This document shows positions 17,901 through 27,389 of a stretch of DNA of 44,280 nucleotides, one piece after another. A program made the translations under genes and the position numbers. This DNA comes from Shimia marina. GTDB lineage: Bacteria; Pseudomonadota; Alphaproteobacteria; Rhodobacterales; Rhodobacteraceae. Where the stretch lies: contig NZ_CYPW01000015.1 in the NCBI RefSeq assembly GCF_001458175.1, positions 1-44,280 on the forward strand. The letters run 5' to 3'. The notes under the pieces are model-generated. The model ran no database searches. It was given only the letters and a program-made list of their open reading frames with translations, and was not told the DNA's origin. How positions within the stretch are numbered: the first letter of the stretch is position 1; each line of letters starts with the position of its first letter.

Positions 17901-18542
17901 GTGACCTCTGATCCTATTCGTGTCGACGTCATATCTGACGTTGTATGTCCTTGGTGCATTGTCGGTTTCCGCCAATTGGAGCAAGCATCCAGAAACGCGG
18001 GCATTCAAATTGAGCCCTATTGGCATCCTTTCGAGCTCAATCCCGATATGGTTCCTGAGGGGGAAAACCTAAAAGAGCATATCATGCGGAAATATGGCTC
18101 AACGGCAAAACAATCAGAGGACGCTCGCGCACATCTCTCGGCAGTGGGAGCGCAGCTGAACATCACATTTAACTGGACGGAAGAGAGCCGCATCTACAAC
18201 ACCTTTCAAGCGCATCAATTGTTGCATTGGGCCTCCACCATCGGTCAAACACATCGGTTGAAACTTGCATTGTTTGATACCTATTTCACAGACGGACGTG
18301 ATGTGAGTGACGAGAGTGTCTTGCTAGATGTAGTCGCCACACTTGGATTGGATGTTGCAACAGCACAAGCGGCTTTAGACGGCCAAGCCTATGCGCAAGA
18401 GGTCAGAAAGAAACAGTTCTTCTGGACATCGCGCGGTGTCTCTGGCGTTCCAACTATGATTTTCGCCGCCAAACAGGCCACGTCCGGAGCACAGGGCGTC
18501 GAGACTTTTACAAGAATTCTCACCGAGATCGCCGGTTCTTAA
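17901..18542 (+). CDS. DsbA-family (FrnE-like) thiol oxidoreductase
   Basis: A 213-aa thioredoxin-fold protein with C16-P-W-C19 in VISDVVCPWCIVGF, a helical insertion, and a conserved cis-Pro region in TSRGVSGVPTMIFA. There is no signal peptide, which fits the cytosolic FrnE/2-hydroxychromene-carboxylate-isomerase-like branch rather than periplasmic DsbA. FrnE members are disulfide isomerases linked to oxidative-stress tolerance. The GTG at 17901 follows TAAGGGA. It is the last gene of the plus-strand run that begins with the SPOR lipoprotein. Confidence 0.85.
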   Translation: MTSDPIRVDVISDVVCPWCIVGFRQLEQASRNAGIQIEPYWHPFELNPDMVPEGENLKEHIMRKYGSTAKQSEDARAHLSAVGAQLNITFNWTEESRIYNTFQAHQLLHWASTIGQTHRLKLALFDTYFTDGRDVSDESVLLDVVATLGLDVATAQAALDGQAYAQEVRKKQFFWTSRGVSGVPTMIFAAKQATSGAQGVETFTRILTEIAGS

Positions 18543-18916
18543 AAGCGCTATTTGAAGCTAAAATCGCATCTTAGCAACGAGAACCAATAGGATTCTTGCT
18601 GAACACAAAACCGCGTGCGATTCCACAGCCTAGCACCAAATCCTATAGCTCAGTTTCGCAGCGTCCTTACGGGTGCTGTTTCTCATTGTGCCATTCTCTC
18701 GCACTGAAATGCTCGACGTGAATCCCGCACCCGAAGATCTGAAACTTATCTTCTTTTTCAGTGCCTTAAATCACTCCTTTCAAACGGAGTAGCCTCAGAG
18801 CTTTTCAATAATTTTGGCGTCTTAGAACCGAGGGGACAGGGGGTAACGCGGTGTTAAGGCATGTCGCATTACGTTGCTTCAAATCAGCCTGTCCGAAACC
18901 GAAATCCAACTGAGCC
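18543..18916 (+). other. Intergenic region upstream of the chemotaxis operon
   Basis: These 374 bp hold no convincing gene. They must contain the promoter of the che operon because the upstream gene ends without overlap. No clear sigma-70, sigma-54 or CtrA (TTAA-N7-TTAA) site was recognised. A short inverted repeat CTCC/GGAG occurs near 18773-18789 and no strong U-tailed terminator was seen. Confidence 0.5.
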
Positions 18917-19219
18917 ATGAACACAGAAAACACTTCTCCTCAACCAGACTGCATTGCGCTGCCGCAGCAGCTGGATTTTGCTCACTGCTCTGAACTTCGA
19001 CTTGCGATCGAAGCCTCTCGCGGTCAGCCACTGGCACTTGATGCGCACCATGTGGAATTCCTCGGCGGAGCTGGAGCAGAATTGCTTTTAGCGACACGCG
19101 CGGAATGGGATGCGCGCGGCCTAGCTTTTGAATTGAAACAACCATCCGATGAATTCCTGAAAGGCATGGAGCGGCTCGGCCTGCCCCATGACTGTCTTGT
19201 TGAAAGGGGCAACGCATGA
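18917..19219 (+). CDS. STAS-domain protein at the CheS position
   Basis: A 100-aa single-domain protein with a STAS fold pattern: a beta strand CIALPQQLDFAHCSELRLAIE, then LALDAHHVEFLGGAGAELLLATRAEWDARG and a closing helix DEFLKGMERLGL. The usual phospho-accepting Ser of anti-sigma-antagonists (DxSG) reads FLGGAG here, so phosphorylation is unlikely. It opens the che operon and overlaps cheY by 4 bp. The same place in the Sinorhizobium meliloti che operon is taken by CheS, which binds CheA and speeds CheY1 dephosphorylation; a similar role is an inference from position and size. Confidence 0.75.
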   Translation: MNTENTSPQPDCIALPQQLDFAHCSELRLAIEASRGQPLALDAHHVEFLGGAGAELLLATRAEWDARGLAFELKQPSDEFLKGMERLGLPHDCLVERGNA

Positions 19220-19581
19220 CAACCAAGATTCTCGCCGTTGATGACTCGCGAACGATGCGCGCGATGATTCAAACCGCTCTCACTGATGCTGGTTTTGACG
19301 TTGATCTTGCCGAGGACGGTGTAGACGGGCTCGACAAACTGAGCGGCTCCGATCCAGACCTCGTCATCACTGATATCAACATGCCACGCCTGGATGGTTT
19401 CGGCATGATCGAGGGCGTACGTGCCCGCCCTGAGTGCGCTTCGCTGCCTATACTAGTGCTTACCACCGAAAGTGGCGAAGAGCTCAAGCAACGCGCTCGT
19501 ACTGCTGGCGCGACGGGGTGGATCGTCAAACCCTTTGATGCCGAGAAGCTTGTTGCAATCATTAACCGTCTGGTTGTCTGA
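19216..19581 (+). CDS. cheY1: Response regulator CheY (first copy)
   Basis: A 121-aa single receiver domain. The acidic pair is in AVDDSRTMR (D9-D10), the phospho-acceptor is D53 in VITDINMPRLDGFGM, the conserved Thr is in VLTTES, and Lys is in WIVKPFD. It overlaps the STAS gene by 4 bp and lies 13 bp before cheA. Its position between the CheS-like gene and cheA is that of S. meliloti CheY1, which acts as a phosphate sink rather than the motor switch factor; this assignment is inferred. Confidence 0.93.
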   Translation: MTTKILAVDDSRTMRAMIQTALTDAGFDVDLAEDGVDGLDKLSGSDPDLVITDINMPRLDGFGMIEGVRARPECASLPILVLTTESGEELKQRARTAGATGWIVKPFDAEKLVAIINRLVV

Positions 19582-19594
19582 AAGGAACTGAGTG

Positions 19595-21799
19595 ATGTCC
19601 GATCTTCGTGACATGTTCTTTGAGGAATGCGACGACCTGCTAGAGGTTCTGTCGACCGGTCTGGATGATCTCCAGAACGAGACCTCGGATGCGGAAACCA
19701 TCAATGCGATGTTCCGTTCCGTGCATTCCATCAAAGGCGGCGCCGGGGCTTTTGGCCTTGATCGCCTGATTAAATTTGCCCATGCATTTGAAAATGTGCT
19801 GGATGACCTACGCTCTAACAAGTTGGACGTAGACCCCACCATCACCGCTCTTATGTTCTCCGGTTTTGACCACCTGAGCGATTTGGTGGATGCAGCCCGC
19901 GAAGACAACGACCTTCCGGATTCTGACGGTGCGGCTGTCCTTGCCGAACTAAAGCAGACAACCCAGAACGCCAACGGTGGATCCGGCGACGACGAAGACG
20001 ACGCAAACGAAGTTTCCGAGGACGATTTTGTCGCGCTGACATTGGACATTGGTCTGGATCTGGGCGGCGACGATGAAGGTCCGGGCGATCTACTTGGCTT
20101 GCCAACTCTGTCGCCTGCTGCCGACGGTGCAACATATTATGTGGTCACCTTCAAAGCTGAGCCGGTACTTTATGCTCGGGGGCACGACCCAGCTCTTCTC
20201 TTCCGAGCACTTGGTGAAATGGGGGACTTGACTGTCGCAGCGGATCGCAGCGAGGTTGCTCCTCTAGAGAGCCTGCAAGATGCACCGGCTGCGATCTCAT
20301 GGACGCTGACGCTGCGTCCGGATGACGGCATAGATGAAAGCGCGATCCGCGAAATTTTTGAGTTTGTGGAAGGTCAATGCTCTTTGACCATCTCCGAAAC
20401 TGTTGCCGAAGATGAGCCTGAAGCACCAGAGCCAGCTCCGGCGCCCGTAGAGGAAGTCGCAGCAGCTCCTGTAAACACCGCTCCGAAGCCTAAAGCTAAG
20501 GCGCCAGCAGCATTGACAAAAACTGAGAAGCAGGAGGCCAAAGGTGGAGACGGCGGAAAAAAGTCGTCTGAGCCGCGCAACAGTACGATCCGTGTCGACC
20601 TGAATCGGGTCGACCGCCTGATCAATCTTGTAGGTGAGCTTGTGATCAGCGAAGCCATGCTGCGCCAGTCGATGAATGAACTTCCTGTGTCCGCCAACAG
20701 CGCCGTTAGCGAAGCCATCGGACAGCTCAAAACACTTTCCGGAGTACTTCAGGAAAGCGTTATGGCTATTCGTGCCCAACCCGTACGGGGATTGTTTCAG
20801 AGAATGAGTCGGATCGTTCGTGAATCTTCCCGTCAGGCAGGTAAAACGTCACGTTTGGTGATGGTGGGAGAAGCCACCGAGGTCGACAAGACGGTCACGG
20901 AACGACTTGTTGAGCCTTTGACGCACATGATCCGTAACTCCGTTGACCACGGTCTGGAGAAGGCAGAAGATCGCGTCGCCGCAGGTAAGCCGGAAATGGG
21001 AACAATCAAGCTGGAAGCGGCACACCGTTCCGGTCGGGTGGTGATTTCTCTGTCGGATGATGGTGCTGGCGTGAATCGCGTCAAAGTGCGCCAGAAGGCC
21101 GAAGAAAAGGGGCTGGTGCGTCCGGAGGATGATCTGACGGATAGCGACATCGATAATCTGTTGTTCCGACCAGGCTTTTCAACGGCTGATGAGATTTCTC
21201 AGCTCTCTGGTCGTGGGGTTGGCATGGACGTGGTGCGTTCAGAAATCCAAGCTCTTGGCGGACGTATAAATCTACAGTCTGAACCCGGAAAGGGAACGAC
21301 AATCACCATATCGTTGCCGCTAACCCTAGCGGTTATGGAGGGCATGCTGATCGAAGTCGCCGGAGAATCTCTGGTGGTCCCCACAGTGGCATTGCGTGAA
21401 ACACTACAACCGGGACAGGCCAACATACACGATTTCTGTGATGGTGATCGCGGTCTGTCAGTGAACGACTCCATGCTGCCGATTGTGGATCTCGGAGAAG
21501 CACTTGGCTTCCGAACGCCCTTGGATGACTTCAACAATCAATCGCTTTTGTTGATTGAGGGTGAGTCCGGGCGGCGCTCTGCGCTTGCTGTGGATGGCAT
21601 CGTTGAACAACGCGAAGTCGTCATCAAAGGGTTGGAGCAGAACTATCAGTCAATCCCGGGTATCGCGGCCGCCACAATTCTAGGCAACGGCAAGATCGCT
21701 TTGATTGTGGATACTGACCAAATGATCCCATCGCCCGGTAACGGCAATCCAGGGCTGCGCAAGGGGTCCGAACTCGCAGAGGTGAACTCTTATGTCTGA
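19595..21799 (+). CDS. cheA: Chemotaxis histidine kinase CheA
   Basis: A 734-aa cytosolic kinase coupled to receptors. Domains in order: P1 Hpt with H44 in RSVHSIKGGAGAFG; an acidic, low-complexity linker (about 120-160) and a further globular region; Ala/Pro-rich linker; P3 dimerisation (RVDRLINLVGELVISEAMLRQ); P4 ATPase with the N-box MIRNSVDHGLE and glycine boxes SDDGAGVN and GRGVGMDVV; P5 CheW-like domain. The ATG at 19595 is favoured over the adjacent GTG at 19592, because AAAGGA at 19581-19586 is 8 nt upstream of it. Its stop overlaps cheW by 8 bp. The kinase passes phosphate to the two CheY proteins of this operon. Confidence 0.97.
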   Translation: MSDLRDMFFEECDDLLEVLSTGLDDLQNETSDAETINAMFRSVHSIKGGAGAFGLDRLIKFAHAFENVLDDLRSNKLDVDPTITALMFSGFDHLSDLVDAAREDNDLPDSDGAAVLAELKQTTQNANGGSGDDEDDANEVSEDDFVALTLDIGLDLGGDDEGPGDLLGLPTLSPAADGATYYVVTFKAEPVLYARGHDPALLFRALGEMGDLTVAADRSEVAPLESLQDAPAAISWTLTLRPDDGIDESAIREIFEFVEGQCSLTISETVAEDEPEAPEPAPAPVEEVAAAPVNTAPKPKAKAPAALTKTEKQEAKGGDGGKKSSEPRNSTIRVDLNRVDRLINLVGELVISEAMLRQSMNELPVSANSAVSEAIGQLKTLSGVLQESVMAIRAQPVRGLFQRMSRIVRESSRQAGKTSRLVMVGEATEVDKTVTERLVEPLTHMIRNSVDHGLEKAEDRVAAGKPEMGTIKLEAAHRSGRVVISLSDDGAGVNRVKVRQKAEEKGLVRPEDDLTDSDIDNLLFRPGFSTADEISQLSGRGVGMDVVRSEIQALGGRINLQSEPGKGTTITISLPLTLAVMEGMLIEVAGESLVVPTVALRETLQPGQANIHDFCDGDRGLSVNDSMLPIVDLGEALGFRTPLDDFNNQSLLLIEGESGRRSALAVDGIVEQREVVIKGLEQNYQSIPGIAAATILGNGKIALIVDTDQMIPSPGNGNPGLRKGSELAEVNSYV

Positions 21800-22262
21800 A
21801 CAAGCAACACTCGAGAAGACAGACGATCGGATTGAGATTGTGTCTTTCACAATCGGTGAACAGGCCTTTTGCCTCGACATCGGTCATGTGCTGGAAATTC
21901 GCGGCTGGACGAGCACGACCACGCTGCCACATGCCCCAGACTATGTGGTCGGTATGATGAACCTGCGGGGCGCGGTTCTTCCTGTGATCGATCTGTCTAT
22001 GCGTCTTGGTCTGGGAAAAACCATCCCAGAATCTCGCCATGTGATCATCATCGCACATATCGACGAAAAAAGCGTAGGCTTCCTAGTAGATGCGGTTTCC
22101 AACATTATCACCGTCAACACCGAAGAAATGAAACCAACACCGGAGGTTTCCTCGACCAAGACAACGGCGTTTATTCGGGGCGTTTATACGCTTGAAGAAA
22201 CCATCGTACGGGCGATCGACGTACATCAGATCATGCCTCAAGAAACTTTGTCAGCAGCATGA
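21792..22262 (+). CDS. cheW: Chemotaxis adaptor CheW
   Basis: A 156-aa single CheW domain. It links receptors to CheA. Recognisable segments are FTIGEQAFCLDIGHVLEIRG, LPHAPDYVVGMMNLRGAVLPVIDLSMRLG and HIDEKSVGFLVDAVSNIITV, all standard for the family. It starts inside the end of cheA and overlaps cheR by 4 bp, indicating coupled translation. Confidence 0.96.
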   Translation: MSEQATLEKTDDRIEIVSFTIGEQAFCLDIGHVLEIRGWTSTTTLPHAPDYVVGMMNLRGAVLPVIDLSMRLGLGKTIPESRHVIIIAHIDEKSVGFLVDAVSNIITVNTEEMKPTPEVSSTKTTAFIRGVYTLEETIVRAIDVHQIMPQETLSAA

Positions 22263-23167
22263 ATCAGATGGCGCAGCATATACTTGAAGAAGGCTCAATC
22301 AGTGATGCGGACTTTGCCCGCATTGCCGGGCTGGTGCGGGAGATGATGGGCATAGACCTACAACCGCACAAGCGCACGATGGTTGCATCCCGGCTTTCAA
22401 AGCGCTTGCGCGCCACTGGTTATGACACCGTCGATGGTTACATCGACTACATGCTTTCGGCTCAAGGGCAGGATGAGAAAACGCGGTTTGTAAGCGCGTA
22501 TACAACCAATATGACGCGCTTCAATCGCGAAGGGCATCATTTTGAACAGCTCGCCAACGACATCTTACCTGACCTTATGAACCAGGCCCGTAAAGGCAAA
22601 CGGGTTCGTATTTGGTCTGCAGGATGTTCCAGCGGTGAGGAGCCTTATGGCTTGGCATTCAACGTATTGGATGCCTGTCCTGAGGCCGGTGATTTGGACG
22701 TCAAAATCTTGGCGACCGACATTGATACCGAAATTTTGGCCACTGCCAAACGCGGTGTCTATCCAGCGTCATCCACGGGTACGCTCCCCAACGGTCAGGG
22801 AGACAAGTACTTCATGCCTGTGGATAGGTCTGGAGAGCGGCGTTCAGTGAACGACAAAGTGCGTGATCTGATCAGCTTCCGGCGCTTGAATTTGCACGGC
22901 GAGTGGCCGTTCACGGGCAAGTTTGACATCATTATGTGTCGCAATGTTGCGATCTACTTTGATGCGCCGACCCAGAGTCGGCTTTGGCAAAGGTTTGGCG
23001 AGCAGCTTTGCCAGAACGGACTCCTCTTCATAGGCCATTCCGAGGGGATTGGCCCTGAACATGCCGAACTATTCACAATGGTTGGGCGAGGCGTTTTTTC
23101 AACAGACACCTCTCGCGTTGGAAATAATAAATCCAATGCAACTTTGCACATGGGGAACATACAATGA
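22259..23167 (+). CDS. cheR: Chemotaxis protein methyltransferase CheR
   Basis: A 302-aa SAM-dependent enzyme that methylates glutamates on chemoreceptors during adaptation. The N-terminal helical domain (about 15-80, with KRTMVASRLSKRLRATG) precedes the Rossmann methyltransferase domain, with SAM-binding IWSAGCSSGEEPYGLAF, ATDIDTEILATAKRGVY and IIMCRNVAIYFD. The stop overlaps the next cheY by 4 bp, exactly where cheB lies in related operons; no cheB is present. A nearby receptor carries a pentapeptide like the CheR tether. Confidence 0.96.
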   Translation: MNQMAQHILEEGSISDADFARIAGLVREMMGIDLQPHKRTMVASRLSKRLRATGYDTVDGYIDYMLSAQGQDEKTRFVSAYTTNMTRFNREGHHFEQLANDILPDLMNQARKGKRVRIWSAGCSSGEEPYGLAFNVLDACPEAGDLDVKILATDIDTEILATAKRGVYPASSTGTLPNGQGDKYFMPVDRSGERRSVNDKVRDLISFRRLNLHGEWPFTGKFDIIMCRNVAIYFDAPTQSRLWQRFGEQLCQNGLLFIGHSEGIGPEHAELFTMVGRGVFSTDTSRVGNNKSNATLHMGNIQ

Positions 23168-23550
23168 GCTTGAAAGATAAGCTGCATATCCTGGTCGTAG
23201 ATGACATGTCCACCAGCCGTGGTCTCATTACACAGGCGCTCGATGAAATCGGGATCACCAACTACCGTACAGAAAATGACGGCGCCACTGCATGGCGCAG
23301 TCTGGCGTCCAAGCCTGTGCACCTGATTCTGTCAGACTTCAATATGCCCGGCATGGACGGTCTGCAGCTTTTGGAGGGTATTCGTACCAACAAAGCTACC
23401 GCTCGCACTGGCTTTATTTTGATAACGGGTCGTGCAGATCCGGATACTATCAACAAGGGTGTGAAGTTGGGTATGAATAACTTCATCAAGAAGCCTTTCC
23501 AAACGGCCCAATTGAAAGCTTGTATCGAGAAGGTCGTGGGCCCCCTGTGA
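23164..23550 (+). CDS. cheY2: Response regulator CheY (second copy)
   Basis: A 128-aa receiver domain. Acidic residues are in VVDDMSTSR (D13-D14), the phospho-acceptor is D58 in ILSDFNMPGMDG, and Lys is in FIKKPFQ. The usual Thr is found in ILITGRADPD. It overlaps cheR by 4 bp. The position matches S. meliloti CheY2, which binds the flagellar motor; this role is inferred by synteny, not seen in the sequence. Confidence 0.92.
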   Translation: MSLKDKLHILVVDDMSTSRGLITQALDEIGITNYRTENDGATAWRSLASKPVHLILSDFNMPGMDGLQLLEGIRTNKATARTGFILITGRADPDTINKGVKLGMNNFIKKPFQTAQLKACIEKVVGPL

Positions 23551-23575
23551 TGGGGGCACATGAGAGGGATTTCAC

Positions 23576-23920
23576 ATGACAACACGCACCACAGCAGATG
23601 TCCTTTCCACGATCGCGGAAGACGTGGCGGACTTGGCGTCTATTGCTCATGCTTTGGACAACCTTACTTGCGAGTTGGATTTGTCTGGCATTGACCAAAC
23701 TAAAATTCGCGATCTGCAGCGGGTTGATGCGCTCTTTCAGCATCTCGACGACATCGCTGTGCTGTTGACCAGCATGTCCAAAATGATTGGTTCCGGGCCT
23801 GATTTGAGCGTGAAGGATCTGAAAAACAGTGTGCGGCTGGACTACCTAAAGTCGCGCTTGTGTAGCCGCGACAAAGCCGCAGACATGTCCCCCGACGCGG
23901 GCACCGTTAACCTCTTCTGA
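23576..23920 (+). CDS. Small CheZ/CheT-like chemotaxis protein
   Basis: The 114-aa product is mostly helical and was not recognised as a standard Che family. One helix contains LQRVDALFQHLDDIAVLL, giving the D51-x-x-x-Q55 signature (with Q48 three residues before it) that forms the CheY-phosphatase site of CheZ and of remote CheZ homologues. The size and che-operon setting match S. meliloti CheT, a small protein with this motif reported to act in signal termination and adaptation. The protein ends in GTVNLF, and CheD ends in GDVQLF, suggesting a shared C-terminal docking peptide. Separate 25-bp and 36-bp gaps place it within the operon. The function is inferred. Confidence 0.65.
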   Translation: MTTRTTADVLSTIAEDVADLASIAHALDNLTCELDLSGIDQTKIRDLQRVDALFQHLDDIAVLLTSMSKMIGSGPDLSVKDLKNSVRLDYLKSRLCSRDKAADMSPDAGTVNLF

Positions 23921-23956
23921 GCCTAACAACTCATCAGTCAAAACTGGAATGTCAAA

Positions 23957-25168
23957 ATGAACGCCATGACCAAGATCGCAAGCTCCGGGGCAGATACTGC
24001 GTCTAACGAGGTGCGCTTCCCCATTGAACAAATTCTAACCTCTGCAACGGATCAACGTGGTGTGATTGGTTTCGCAAGCCCGCGGTTTTGTGAGGTCTCT
24101 GGTTTCACAAGTGACGAACTTCTCGGCGCGCCCCATAAACTCGTTCGTCACCCGGACACTCCTAAGGGAGTCTTCTATCTTTTGTGGGATCATTTGAAGG
24201 CAGGCAAACCGGTTTGCGCCTATGTCAAAAACAAGACGAAATCTGGCGGTTACTACTGGGTTCTAGCTGTGATCACACATACAGAAAACGGCTATCTATC
24301 CGCCCGTATTCGCCCGGGTTCGGAGTTATTTGAGGCAACCAAAGCTGTATATGCGGATCTCTTGAAAGAAGAAGCGTCGGGCATGACACCCGAGCACAGC
24401 GCAACGCTCTTGACCGAAAGGCTCCAAGAGATGGGCTACGATGACATTAAGAGCTACGGATACAGCATCTTGAACGAGGAATTTAAACTCCGAAACATTG
24501 TTGACGCCGAGCATGTTACATCTTTCGCTTTAATGGATGACTTGGCCGGCCTCGTATGTGATATGCAAAATCTTGTGAACAGTATTGAGCAGGGTTTTGC
24601 CCGCGTTCGCGGTGAACCCGTGAACTTGCGGATCCTGGCCGGACGTCTTGAGGGCGCTGGCGCAGCTCTCGGTACTATTTCCCAGAACTACGACGCTATG
24701 GCCAAGGAGATGCATGGGCTAGTAGGGCGTTTGCATGATCCTGAATCCGGGGCATTGCGCCAGATGTCTGATGCTGTGGGCCATGGCCGAGCGGCGCTTC
24801 AAATGGCACAGTTGCTGAAGCAAGCTAGAAGCGATGCGACAATAGATGCTAGTATGGCTGCAGAAGGTCTGCGTTTACTGGAAGATCACAATGAGAGGCT
24901 GCAACAACTCAGCCGCACGCGTTTGATTGAAATCGCATCTGTTGGCAAATCAATCCCAGATATCTGTCGCAGCTTGCGGCGTCGTATTAATGGGCTGGAT
25001 GTGGTGAAGTTGCTCTGCAAAGTCGAAAGCGGTCGTATGCGTGATGTAGACAGCGGCCTCGACGGTATCATTGCGCGTTTGGAAAACTTTCACGACAACA
25101 CCGACCGTCATCTTGCAGAGCTTTCGGCCAAATCGTCTCAGATCACACAGAAAGGTGCTTCGCTCTAA
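23957..25168 (+). CDS. Stand-alone Aer-like PAS sensor protein
   Basis: A 403-aa cytosolic protein. The N-terminal PAS domain (about 20-125) closely follows the Aer type: SATDQRGVIGFASPRFCEVSGF, ELLGAPHKLVRHPDTPKGVFYLLWDHLKAGKPV and VKNKTKSGGYYWVLAVIT. In Aer this fold binds FAD and reports redox state. The remaining 270 residues are predicted helix (for example LEDHNERLQQLSRTRL) but lack the receptor hairpin tip and HAMP, so it is not a receptor by itself. It may dock onto the neighbouring receptor or CheA/CheW. No membrane segment is visible. Confidence 0.75.
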   Translation: MNAMTKIASSGADTASNEVRFPIEQILTSATDQRGVIGFASPRFCEVSGFTSDELLGAPHKLVRHPDTPKGVFYLLWDHLKAGKPVCAYVKNKTKSGGYYWVLAVITHTENGYLSARIRPGSELFEATKAVYADLLKEEASGMTPEHSATLLTERLQEMGYDDIKSYGYSILNEEFKLRNIVDAEHVTSFALMDDLAGLVCDMQNLVNSIEQGFARVRGEPVNLRILAGRLEGAGAALGTISQNYDAMAKEMHGLVGRLHDPESGALRQMSDAVGHGRAALQMAQLLKQARSDATIDASMAAEGLRLLEDHNERLQQLSRTRLIEIASVGKSIPDICRSLRRRINGLDVVKLLCKVESGRMRDVDSGLDGIIARLENFHDNTDRHLAELSAKSSQITQKGASL

Positions 25169-25232
25169 ATCTTTGTTTTGTACGTCTTGATCCGCTTTTG
25201 CGATCGGACAAATCACTGAACGGGAAGACCAG

Positions 25233-27314
25233 ATGATTGTGTTCGCACGATTTCGCACTTTCATGACGAGCCTTGGCATTCAGGCGAAACTAGCCGGAGC
25301 CGTGGCGCTGATCGCCATCTTTGCTTTGATTGTTAGCTACAATTTACAAGTGGCGAACAAAAGGGCGTCGCTGGAAGCAGTACTGGTACAGAACTCTGGT
25401 TTGATTTCTGATTTGGTGGCAAGCCAGCTCGGTGCGCCTACCAAGTTTTTGGACAGCACACGAGTCTCGGCAATTTACGAATCCGTGTTGGAAGAGGATC
25501 CAAGTATTGTCGCGATTGATGTCATACATGTGAGTGAAGGCAACCTGTCTGCCTTCGATGCTACAGAAGGGCGTGCGCCTTCAGTCGCAGCTACAATGGC
25601 TGAAGCGCAGGAACTCCTAGAACGAGGAGAGGCACAGGCTTCTTTGATCACTTCCGAAGTGGTGGTTGCGGCTTCCCCGATAAAATCGACAAGCAGCTCC
25701 AAACCTGTTGGTTTCTTTCTCATAGCTTGGGATCTGTCCCCTGCGCAGGCCCTAGCGGCGGGAGATGCCTTCAAAAGTTTGATTGTCAGTTCAATCGCAA
25801 CGGTTTTTGGCATTGGCTTGATGATCCTTCTGATCGGTCGCATGGTCACGCGCCCAGTCCTGCAAATTGGTCGTGAGTTGGAAAGACTCGCAGAACACGA
25901 CTATCAATCAGAGATTTCATTTATTGAGAGAAAAGATGAGGTCGGCAAAATAGCAACAAGCCTCCTTCATGTTCGCGACCGCCTTACGAAAGACGAAGAA
26001 GAACGTGATCTGCGTGCTGCCGAAGATCAAGCACGCATGCGGCTATTTGATCGTTTGGGGGCGGGCCTCGCGGAGATTGCAGGTGGCCGTGTTGATAAAC
26101 CTATTGATATCAAAGAGTTCTCGAGTCTTGATCAAGACTATCTTCGGGTCTGTGAGGATTTCAACGATGTTCTTGCCAATCTGCAGAGGGTCCTTTCCGG
26201 CGCCACGCAAGCAGCAGAATCTGTAAAATCTAGCGCACGAGACATTTCCGACAACATCATAGGTCAGTCCAAACGCTCAGAAGCGCAGGCTGTTACTCTA
26301 GAGGAGTCCGCGGCAGCGATTGAAAGCTTGAGTTCTTCCGTGGAGACAACGGCAGAAAACGCCGCAGAGGCCCGCGCGAGGATCATGCAGAACCACAAGC
26401 AGGCGCAGGCTGGTGGAGAAGTTGTTGAACTGACAGTTAAGGCTATGCGTAATATTGAAGAGAGCTCTGAGCAAATCGCTGCCATCACTGGCGTGATTGA
26501 TGATATCGCCTTTCAAACAAACCTTTTGGCTTTGAATGCCGGTGTAGAAGCTGCGCGTGCGGGTGAGGCGGGTCGCGGCTTCGCGGTTGTTGCTTCTGAA
26601 GTCCGCGCTCTTGCTCAGCGCGCTTCAGATTCAGCAAGTGAAATCAAAGAGCTCATTATGCGCTCCGGAGAGCAAGTCATACAAGGAAGCGAGTTGGTGA
26701 ACAAAGCCGGCGCCTCTCTTCAGGAGATTATTACAGGTGTAACGCAAGCTTCGGAACTGGTTGCCCTGATTGCAACGGGATCGCGTGATCAAGCAGACAA
26801 TCTGCGCGAAATCAAAGAGAGTGTGACCGAGCTTGATCGCGTTACACAACGCAGCGCGGCCATTATCGAAGAATCATCCGCGGCGAGCCGCAATCTCGTC
26901 GAAGAAGCTGTAGGCATGGCTGATCTGTTGAAAGTCTTTCAACTAGCGCCAGCGGCTGTTGATGGGCTGGCACCACAAAAATCAGTTAGGCACATTAGAT
27001 CCGCAACACAGTCTCCGGCAGCAGACATGTGTTCTGTTGTAGCTGACGCGGAACGTACAGCCATCGAGCAGGAGTGGGATGCAGACGCTAAGCAGGACGC
27101 AAAGGTCAGTAAGTGCGGCAAAAAGAAATCAGTTGATAAGGGCGTCGCGAAGTGTGCCAGTAATCCCGATCCGCATGCCCGGGCAAAAAAGATAAACACT
27201 GATCAAGAGGATGTTCCAGTGGCAAGCATTGAGGCGCACCGACAGACGCAGCTACAACAGAAAAAACGCCCGATCGAACGTGTTGTGGCAGACGAGAATT
27301 GGGAGGACTTTTGA
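25233..27314 (+). CDS. Methyl-accepting chemotaxis protein with C-terminal CheR tether-like motif
   Basis: A 693-aa receptor. TM1 is near residues 18-38 and TM2 near 182-205 ([19 protein letters not shown]), enclosing a periplasmic ligand domain of about 140 residues; a HAMP region follows ([13 protein letters not shown]). The signalling hairpin has the highly conserved tip [21 protein letters not shown] and [18 protein letters not shown] basic linker of about 110 residues leads to the last five residues NWEDF, closely matching the NWETF/NWESF pentapeptide that tethers CheR to major receptors. The ligand is unknown. Confidence 0.94.
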   Translation: MIVFARFRTFMTSLGIQAKLAGAVALIAIFALIVSYNLQVANKRASLEAVLVQNSGLISDLVASQLGAPTKFLDSTRVSAIYESVLEEDPSIVAIDVIHVSEGNLSAFDATEGRAPSVAATMAEAQELLERGEAQASLITSEVVVAASPIKSTSSSKPVGFFLIAWDLSPAQALAAGDAFKSLIVSSIATVFGIGLMILLIGRMVTRPVLQIGRELERLAEHDYQSEISFIERKDEVGKIATSLLHVRDRLTKDEEERDLRAAEDQARMRLFDRLGAGLAEIAGGRVDKPIDIKEFSSLDQDYLRVCEDFNDVLANLQRVLSGATQAAESVKSSARDISDNIIGQSKRSEAQAVTLEESAAAIESLSSSVETTAENAAEARARIMQNHKQAQAGGEVVELTVKAMRNIEESSEQIAAITGVIDDIAFQTNLLALNAGVEAARAGEAGRGFAVVASEVRALAQRASDSASEIKELIMRSGEQVIQGSELVNKAGASLQEIITGVTQASELVALIATGSRDQADNLREIKESVTELDRVTQRSAAIIEESSAASRNLVEEAVGMADLLKVFQLAPAAVDGLAPQKSVRHIRSATQSPAADMCSVVADAERTAIEQEWDADAKQDAKVSKCGKKKSVDKGVAKCASNPDPHARAKKINTDQEDVPVASIEAHRQTQLQQKKRPIERVVADENWEDF

Positions 27315-27389
27315 CATCCAATTTAGTCACGCATCTCATGATGCGATTGTGTCATCTCAACGAAAATCAACCAAAAAACGGAACGCGCT

